From the NCBI RefSeq assembly GCF_030315915.2, contig NZ_CP135990.1:124001-188000 (forward strand): a DNA stretch of 64,000 nucleotides, read 5' to 3'. This document shows positions 54,648-64,000 of this stretch, piece by piece; positions within the stretch are counted from its first letter, which is position 1; each line of letters starts with the position of its first letter. Source of the stretch: Providencia zhijiangensis (lineage in GTDB: Bacteria; Pseudomonadota; Gammaproteobacteria; Enterobacterales; Enterobacteriaceae). Made by a program: the position numbers and the translations under genes. The notes beneath the pieces are model-generated. The model was not told the origin of the DNA, ran no database searches, and worked only from the letters and a program-made list of their open reading frames with translations.

Positions 54648-55438
54648 ATCAGGAGATGCTTGGGCTAGCGGCATCCTTGTATTTTAATTTCCAGCAAGGG
54701 TTAGTGAAAATCGCGTTTGCGTGGTTGCGTATTGCCCCTGTCATGTTTTTTTTGCCTTTTTTGAGTAACAAATTACTCAATGGTGGGATCATTAAAAACT
54801 GTGTCGTTGCGTATTTGGCGTTAGGAATGTGGCCTTATCTTACCGCTCGCGAAATAAATTGGGATGAAATCAGTCTCAGTGAGGTTTTTATTTACGAAAT
54901 CAGTATTGGCATTGTATTGGCGCTGATTTTAGGGCTGCCATTTATGATTGCCAATGTTATCGGCGAGTTGATAGATACCCAGCGGGGAGAAACCATTAGT
55001 AGTATTGTAGACCCTGCAAGTGGTACGGAAGCCTCTGAACTGGCAGTGTTTATCAGCTATATCGTGTGTATGGTGTTCTTAGCGCAAGGGGGGATGTATC
55101 AACTTGCTAACGTATTTGCACAAAGCTACCAATTATTACCCTTTGCCCATGGGTTTACTTCATTCAATAGTTTGCCGTTAGGGGAATGGATAAATAAGGC
55201 AGTAGTGAATGGCGTGATATTAACGGCACCGATTATTGTGACACTCTTTATTTCGGAAGTCGCACTCGGGTTATATTCCCGTTTTTGTCCACAATTAAAT
55301 GCATTTTCATTATCTTTGGCAATTAAGTCGATTATCGCTTTTATTGTGTTTTTACTTTACTTCCAAAATGAAGTTCCGGATATATTGGTTAATATGATTT
55401 CGATATCGCCATTAAAAACTATTTTTTATTCATCTTAA
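54644..55438 (+). CDS. spaR: SpaR/SctT, export apparatus
   Basis: This 264-aa polytopic FliR-family protein is the last part of the SctRST export core. Conserved block: IGELIDTQRGETISSIVDPA. Several hydrophobic helices are spread along the sequence. Its start overlaps spaQ by four bases. Confidence 0.94.
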   Translation: MNQEMLGLAASLYFNFQQGLVKIAFAWLRIAPVMFFLPFLSNKLLNGGIIKNCVVAYLALGMWPYLTAREINWDEISLSEVFIYEISIGIVLALILGLPFMIANVIGELIDTQRGETISSIVDPASGTEASELAVFISYIVCMVFLAQGGMYQLANVFAQSYQLLPFAHGFTSFNSLPLGEWINKAVVNGVILTAPIIVTLFISEVALGLYSRFCPQLNAFSLSLAIKSIIAFIVFLLYFQNEVPDILVNMISISPLKTIFYSS

Positions 55439-55470
55439 TGAATATTGATACAGGATGATGAGACTGTGTT

Positions 55471-56544
55471 ATGGCTGAAAAAACAGAAAAGCCTACCGAC
55501 AAAAAAATAAAAGATTCTGCCAAAAAAGGACAAAGTTATAAAAGTAAGGACACTATAGCAGCGATTGTTTTAGTTACTGGTGCATTTGTTATTGGCGGAA
55601 TGTCCAGTTTATATGAACTGGGTGGGTTAATGAAAAAATTATTATTAAACCCACATGATATTCATATCGACAATTTACTTTGGCAATTCTCAAAAATATT
55701 TTTGAGCATAGTGGTGCCTGTTTTGATTGCCTGTTTTTTATCAGGCACCATTATTTCACTATTACAGAGTCGATTTAGATTAGCGACTGAGGCAATCAAA
55801 CTCGATTTTACAAAATTAAACCCAATTGCTGGATTTAAAAAAATATTTTCTTTAAATTCGCTTAAAGAATTAATTAAAGCCATTCTATATTTGTTGGTCT
55901 TTAGTGTTTCCGCTGCAACCTTTTTTGTGGTGTGGCGGCACGAAATTTTCATGCTATACCGTACCACGATCAATGGCATGATGACGCAATGGGTAAGTCT
56001 TTGTATTATTTTTGTTTTTGTTTTTCTTGTCGTAGCGATAGTTATTGTTTTGGTGGATGCAATTGCCGAGTTTTTCTTATTTATTAAAAACCTAAAAATG
56101 GAAAAACAGGAAGTCAAAAAAGAGTACAAAGATAATGAAGGCGACCCTCATATTAAAAGTGCACGTAAAGGGCTACACCAAGAAATATTATCAGAGGAAG
56201 TGAAGTCGAATATTAAAAATTCGACGTTCGTTATGGCAAACCCGACACATATTGCCATGTTGATTTATTATGATTCGAATATCGCACCACTACCTTTCTT
56301 AATGTTAAAAATGCGCGGAGTACAAGCTAAAGCTGTTGTTAAATATGCAGAGCAACAGAATGTACCCGTGGTAAGAGATATTATTTTGGCTCGCCAAATA
56401 TGGCGAAATTATAAAAAAGATAGTTTTATTGATGAGAATGGATTGCAGGATGTAATGCAGATTATTACTTGGCTGATTCGTGTGGAATTAGAAAAATTAG
56501 GAATAGATGTTGATGAAGCATTGGAGCAGTTAATTTCATCATGA
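55471..56544 (+). CDS. spaS: SpaS/SctU, autocleaving switch protein
   Basis: This 357-aa FlhB-family export component has four N-terminal membrane helices (about 30-205) and a cytoplasmic domain with the self-cleavage motif NPTH at 257-260. Cleavage between Asn and Pro allows the change from early to translocator substrates. The motif is intact, so the switch should work. It is the last export gene; 129 bases follow before sicA. Confidence 0.95.
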   Translation: MAEKTEKPTDKKIKDSAKKGQSYKSKDTIAAIVLVTGAFVIGGMSSLYELGGLMKKLLLNPHDIHIDNLLWQFSKIFLSIVVPVLIACFLSGTIISLLQSRFRLATEAIKLDFTKLNPIAGFKKIFSLNSLKELIKAILYLLVFSVSAATFFVVWRHEIFMLYRTTINGMMTQWVSLCIIFVFVFLVVAIVIVLVDAIAEFFLFIKNLKMEKQEVKKEYKDNEGDPHIKSARKGLHQEILSEEVKSNIKNSTFVMANPTHIAMLIYYDSNIAPLPFLMLKMRGVQAKAVVKYAEQQNVPVVRDIILARQIWRNYKKDSFIDENGLQDVMQIITWLIRVELEKLGIDVDEALEQLISS

Positions 56545-56673
56545 ATCGATGGCGCGATAAATTAATTTATTCACTCATTGAATCGTTTTTTATAAGAAAT
56601 GGAAAATTTGATTATTTATGATGCAACAGAGCCGTTTGCGTCATATATCACATATTAATAACGAGGTGACTAT

Positions 56674-57207
56674 ATGAACCACACTGAAACAGGCAGTTCC
56701 CAAACTGACAGCACTCAAATCGAAATGGAAGCATTACTCGACGGCATTACCACAGCACTCATGGATGGGGCAACGTATAAAGATATTCATGGTATTCCGC
56801 AAACAACGATGGATGGAATTTATGCCTATGCTTATGAATTTTATCAGCAAGGAAAATTAGAGGAAGCGGAAACCTTTTTCCGATTTTTAAGTATTTACGA
56901 TTTTTATAACACTGACTATGTCATGGGATTAGCTGCTGTTTATCAATTAACGAAACGTTATGAGAAAGCAACGGAATTATACGCACTCGCCTTTGTTTTG
57001 GCGAAAAATGATTACCGACCATTATTCCATGCTGGGCAGTGTAATTTGATGCTGAAAAAAAGCAGTGCGGCAATTCACTGTTTTGAAAGCGTCGTTGAAA
57101 ACAGTCTTGATGCTGATTTACAGAAAAAATCAGAGGCTTATTTGAGTGCTTTAAAAGCAAACTTCGAAAAAGCAGAGCCATCAGAATTATCGGACTCTAA
57201 CACCTAG
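56674..57207 (+). CDS. sicA: SicA/SctH-type translocator chaperone
   Basis: This 177-aa tetratricopeptide chaperone of the LcrH/SycD/IpgC family has TPR repeats (KLEEAETFFRFLSIYDFYNT; LAAVYQLTKRYEKATELYAL; HAGQCNLMLKKSSAAIHCFE). It should keep the hydrophobic translocators SipB/SipC soluble and act with InvF as co-activator. A GAGG ribosome site precedes the ATG. Its main client gene, sipB, is truncated just downstream and no sipC is left in the window. Confidence 0.9.
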   Translation: MNHTETGSSQTDSTQIEMEALLDGITTALMDGATYKDIHGIPQTTMDGIYAYAYEFYQQGKLEEAETFFRFLSIYDFYNTDYVMGLAAVYQLTKRYEKATELYALAFVLAKNDYRPLFHAGQCNLMLKKSSAAIHCFESVVENSLDADLQKKSEAYLSALKANFEKAEPSELSDSNT

Positions 57208-57220
57208 AGAAGGAAATATC

Positions 57221-58486
57221 ATGAGTCAAGTCACTATGCCCGGCGTTAGTAGCGCTTCAGGTAACGATAGAATTAATAATATTCATACTTTCTTGAAAGG
57301 AAATAACCCTCTGGGGTTAGGTGAGGCAAGTGCAAAAGCGGTATTAGCCTTAGAAGAGGCATGTGGCGAATTAATGTCTTCAGAACAAATGAAGCGTCAA
57401 CGTTCAGAGCATCTTCCAAAGCTAGTAGAGCCCAAAATGTCGGCAATGAAAATGTCACCAGAGGCTCAACAAGCTAAAGGGTTTAATGCAAACGCAGTAC
57501 TGATTGAAACATTTTCAACCATTCGCCAGTTATTACATGAAGGTAATATTGGTGAGTTAAATAACCGCCTGCAGTTATTAAATATTGAATCGGAAGCATT
57601 GCGTCAAAAAGGTGCTGAGTTATTGGATTCCTTTGCTGGTTCTACTGAGCAGCTTAACGATATCCATGACAAAATGACTGAAAAAAAGGCTCAGTTAAAT
57701 CCGCTGAATCTTAAATCTAACTCACTGGCGAATCAACGCTCGAGAAGTGAGGCTTTATTTACCGGTAATGAACAAAAGCTTACCAAGCTAAGCACTAAAT
57801 TAGCAGAAAACAAAACCGCATTAGCTCAATTAGATTCACTTCCGAAACCTTATACCGAAGAGGTGTATAAGCAAGAGGGGATGTTGGAAGCGAACATTGC
57901 GCAACTTTCGAGTGAAATTGAGCAAATTACCCAACAGCAAAAAACGTTAGATTCAAACATTACAGTCTTCGATAGCGAGCTTAGTGTACTTAAAAATGAG
58001 ATTAGCCAGTTAAATTCATCATTAGATTCATTGCTAGATGACTCCACAAAGGTAGCGGCAATTGCCGATGAAGACCGTCAGAAATTAAATCAATTTATAG
58101 AGACGGCACCGCTTCAAACGAATGTTGATGGTGAAAAGTGGGAAAATACTATTGCGTTGTTAACCATGCTGACAGCTCAATTGAAAAAAGCGATGAGTGA
58201 AGATTCAATCCGCAATATGAAAGAGCAAGAAGAGGTGATGATGAAAATCAATGAAGCCTCTCGTAAAGACTCTGATAAAAAAGCCAAAGAAGCCGCCGAA
58301 GCAGAACGTAAAGCGGCAGATGCCAATAAAGCGGCATCCTGTGCCAGTAAAGTATTTAGCTACATAATGTTAGCTGTTTCCGTCATCGCCACGGTGGCGA
58401 CATTCGGTGCAGCCGCTCCACTGACACTTGCCATTGCTGCGATTGGTATTGCAATGTCGATAGCCGATATTGTCTTGGAAGTGTAG
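57221..58486 (+). pseudogene. sipB: SipB/IpaB-like translocator, 3' part removed by IS element
   Basis: The sequence encodes the N-terminal 420 or so residues of a SipB/IpaB-type pore-forming translocator: a long coiled-coil region (about 120-360) and the first hydrophobic stretch (from VFSYIMLAVSVIATVATFG to the end). Full SipB has about 590 residues including a second hydrophobic region. The native sequence stops at 58481, where the left end of the IS begins; the TAG stop (58484-58486) is inside the IS. A truncated protein without its second hydrophobic region is unlikely to form a pore. sipC, sipD and effector genes that follow in Salmonella are absent. Confidence 0.87.
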
Positions 58487-58511
58487 TGGTTTAATAAATT
58501 TGGCCACCTGA

Positions 58512-59722
<1,211 letters not shown>

Positions 59723-59725
59723 CCA

Positions 59726-61976
<2,251 letters not shown>

Positions 61977-62196
61977 CCGAGCATCTCCTTTTAGCAGCAG
62001 GCTCCAATCTTAAAATGTGATGACCTTATTAAGACCATACAGTGAGATTAACTCAAATTCACCATTTAATTGATTTAGACTTAGTCTGAATTTTAGATAA
62101 GGTGGAATTATAGATTGAGAAAATAAGGATGTTTCAGAAAATGAAAAGGAAGCTTTATATCGGTATGGAGCTCGTGAAAAAATGGCGAAACTAACG

Positions 62197-63621
62197 CTAT
62201 ACAGCCCGCTTCCCTGCCTCAAACGCTTCCAACGTCATCAGCCGTGCCTGCTTATGGTCAACAATCGGGGTTGGATAATTCAGCGTGATTTGGTGAGATT
62301 CAGCCCATGTATGGGGTTCGTGAATAAATTTCTCGGGAACATCGCGAAGTTCGGGAAGCCACTCGCGGATAAACGTCCCCTGTGGGTCGAATTTTTTCCC
62401 CTGAGTGGTTGGGTTAAAAATACGGAACCACGGCGAGGCATCTACACCCGTTGACGCTGACCATTGCCAGCCGCCGTTATTCGCCGCCAAAGTGCCATCG
62501 ATTAACTGGTTCATAAAGTAGTGCTCCCCTCTGCGCCAATCGACCAGCAAATCCTTGACTAAAAAACTTGCTACAATCATCCGTAGCCGGTTATGCATCC
62601 AGCCCGTTTGATTGAGTTGGCGCATGGCGGCATCTACTATCGGGTAGCCTGTTTGCCCGTTTTTCCATGCGGTAAATCCGGTTTCATCGGGGGTCCATTG
62701 AATATACTGCGTCCATTCAATAAACGGTTGGTGACGACAAAGGCGCGGAAAAGCGACCAATAGATGACTATAAAATTCTCGCCAAATTAATTCATTCAGC
62801 CAGCTAAAACCGCCACTTTCTTGGGAGTCAAAAACCTGCGGGTTCTCTGCCAATAAGCGATTCACACATTGGCGAGGCGAAAGCACTCCAAGGGCTAAAT
62901 AGGGGGATAATTGGCTAGTACCATCAATGGCGGGAATATCTCGGTCGCGTTGGTAATCTTGTACGCGCTTGCTGCAAAATTGGCGTAACTTCGCTAATGC
63001 AGCTTGCTCTCCGGCAATAAATTGCGGTGAAATTTCAACGGATTGGTGAGCAAAAAGTGGAGGTGTATTTTCAACGGTTAATGCGGCTCCCCGTGGTTTG
63101 GGAGCAGGAAACGAGCGAAAATCACTCATCAGCAATTGACTCAAAAAGGCGCGGCGAAATGGGGTATAGACTTGGTACATATCCCCTTTTTGCGTTGTCA
63201 CTGAACCTGGCGGAAGTAATAGCGCATCATCATAGGTGAAAATATTCAGATGTTGTGCCTGCTGGCGTAACTGTTCATCCCGCAAGCGCTCATTTAACTC
63301 GTACTGGTGATTGAAATATAACCCTGTGGCATTTTGCTGTTGGGCAAAATCTAGCAACCATTTCACGGAATCCGCAAAGGTCGCCGTGGTATGGCAAATC
63401 AGGGGAATACCTCGTTTCGCTAAAGCGTGTTGTAGCTCCACCAGGTTTTGATGCAAAAAGGCAATTTGCCTTGGTGATACGTTGTGAGTTGCCCACTGTT
63501 CTGGCGTCGCAATATAGACGCCAATCACAGTGGCAGTAGGATCCTCACACGCGAAGGTAAGCGCTTTATTATCGGTGACTCGTAGATCGTTGCGAAACCA
63601 AACTAAGTGACAAGCCGACAT
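62197..63621 (-). CDS. phrB: Deoxyribodipyrimidine photolyase PhrB
   Basis: This 474-aa class I CPD photolyase uses light to split pyrimidine dimers. It has the N-terminal antenna domain (LVWFRNDLRVTDNKAL) and the C-terminal FAD-binding domain (about 210-470) with GYPIVDAAMRQLNQTGWMHN and NRLRMIVASFLVKDLLVDWR, then NNGGWQWSASTGVDASPWFR. Full-length compared with E. coli PhrB (472 aa). It is a core-genome gene that marks the end of the island; proP begins upstream on the same strand after 25 bases. Confidence 0.95.
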   Translation of the reverse strand: MSACHLVWFRNDLRVTDNKALTFACEDPTATVIGVYIATPEQWATHNVSPRQIAFLHQNLVELQHALAKRGIPLICHTTATFADSVKWLLDFAQQQNATGLYFNHQYELNERLRDEQLRQQAQHLNIFTYDDALLLPPGSVTTQKGDMYQVYTPFRRAFLSQLLMSDFRSFPAPKPRGAALTVENTPPLFAHQSVEISPQFIAGEQAALAKLRQFCSKRVQDYQRDRDIPAIDGTSQLSPYLALGVLSPRQCVNRLLAENPQVFDSQESGGFSWLNELIWREFYSHLLVAFPRLCRHQPFIEWTQYIQWTPDETGFTAWKNGQTGYPIVDAAMRQLNQTGWMHNRLRMIVASFLVKDLLVDWRRGEHYFMNQLIDGTLAANNGGWQWSASTGVDASPWFRIFNPTTQGKKFDPQGTFIREWLPELRDVPEKFIHEPHTWAESHQITLNYPTPIVDHKQARLMTLEAFEAGKRAV

Positions 63622-63646
63622 CGCTTTCCTCGCTGTTTTTTAAGGA

Positions 63647-64000
63647 TTAATCTAATTTTGGGTGCTGGTTTATCAGCGACTGACGCTGTTTTTCCAGCTC
63701 GGCAATTTGTTGTTCGATATCTTCAACTTTCTGTTCGATATTGTCAAAATGCTCACTCAAAATTTCTTTTGCTTCTGCTTTATCTGAGGCCGCCGGTGTT
63801 GCACCACGTAGTGGTTTATTGGCCGTTTCTGGCATTCTAATACCGGTATACAGACCAATTAATGCAATGACTATCAGATAATATGCAGGCATATACAAGT
63901 CATTAGTCGCTTCAACTAACCATGCTGCCGCCGTTGGTGTTGCACCCGCAATTAATACCGAAATATTAAAAGCGATAGCTAATGCACTATAACGAATATG
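63647..64000 (-). CDS. proP: ProP, osmoprotectant/H+ symporter, C-terminal part (start outside window)
   Basis: This is the 3' end of the proline/glycine betaine transporter gene. The visible frame runs through the window edge (IRYSALAIAFNISVLIAG), includes a membrane helix (PAYYLIVIALIGLYTGI) and ends with the ProP C-terminal coiled coil (AKEILSEHFDNIEQKVEDIE; LEKQRQSLINQHPKLD), which tunes osmotic response. About 117 residues are visible. The 5' part continues beyond base 64000. Confidence 0.93.
   Translation of the reverse strand, partial: HIRYSALAIAFNISVLIAGATPTAAAWLVEATNDLYMPAYYLIVIALIGLYTGIRMPETANKPLRGATPAASDKAEAKEILSEHFDNIEQKVEDIEQQIAELEKQRQSLINQHPKLD

Noticed and set aside
55662..56129. 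155-codon minus-strand frame inside spaS
   Set aside because: Antisense shadow of a conserved export gene; composition is Lys/Ile/Thr-rich without a start signal.
61977..62196. Possible LexA (SOS) box before the bacteriocin
   Set aside because: Only an isolated TATACAG half-site near the phrB end was found; there is no CTGT-N8-ACAG pair near the promoter.
62010..62222. 70-codon minus-strand frame between phrB and the bacteriocin
   Set aside because: It overlaps the phrB end, lacks a ribosome site and resembles no family; considered chance.

Overview
The window looks like a chromosomal segment of a Morganellaceae enterobacterium, most likely Providencia. This is inferred from the fairly AT-rich composition, E. 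coli-like housekeeping genes (dmsABCD, msrPQ, codBA, phrB, proP), a complete aryl polyene cluster, and an SPI-1/Inv-Mxi-Spa type III secretion locus next to an inverse autotransporter. Species was not tested by any search.

Layout. 1-4450: dmsABC (dmsA cut by the window start) and the dmsD chaperone gene, separated by an unusual run of five hairpins, two of them copies of one 24-nt sequence. 4760-20506: one long plus-strand aryl polyene (APE) pigment locus of 19 genes with very tight, mostly overlapping spacing; it holds a lipoprotein, a methyltransferase, apeC to apeR in canonical order, and a dedicated phosphopantetheinyl transferase. 20447-24198 (minus): msrQ, msrP and a two-component pair of the HprRS/CusRS type, with a 28-bp perfect palindrome resembling a CusR/HprR box in front of msrP. 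24361-26899 (minus): codA and codB with an upstream PurR-like box. 27701-31565: a DcuC-family transporter plus M20 amidohydrolase pair, convergent on an AllC-like amidohydrolase across a strong terminator. 31964-34303 (minus): a FUSC-family membrane protein and a small XRE/MrpJ-like regulator.

34.3-58.5 kb: a virulence island. It has an AT-rich gene-poor stretch, an inverse autotransporter whose 3' end is decaying, a YscW/YbaY-like lipoprotein (candidate pilotin), a winged-helix regulator, and two divergent T3SS operons: prgHIJK-orgABC (minus) and invFGEABCIJ-spaOPQRS-sicA-sipB (plus). All basal-body, needle and export-gate parts can be recognised. The locus ends abruptly: the sipB translocator is cut by a complete IS3-family element (58482-59730) that has no target duplication. 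The other side of this IS cuts the second of two tandem DUF6392-type (putative immunity) genes belonging to an S-type pyocin-like bacteriocin operon (59731-61976, minus). This is best explained by an IS-mediated deletion that removed the 3' part of sipB and whatever followed it.

62197-64000: core genes phrB and the 3' part of proP. I found no tRNA, rRNA or CRISPR array. The genes themselves are mostly members of known systems. The observations most worth following are the hairpin array, the IS junction that ends both the T3SS and the bacteriocin operon, the bacteriocin toxin domain with its duplicated partner, and the predicted msrP operator.
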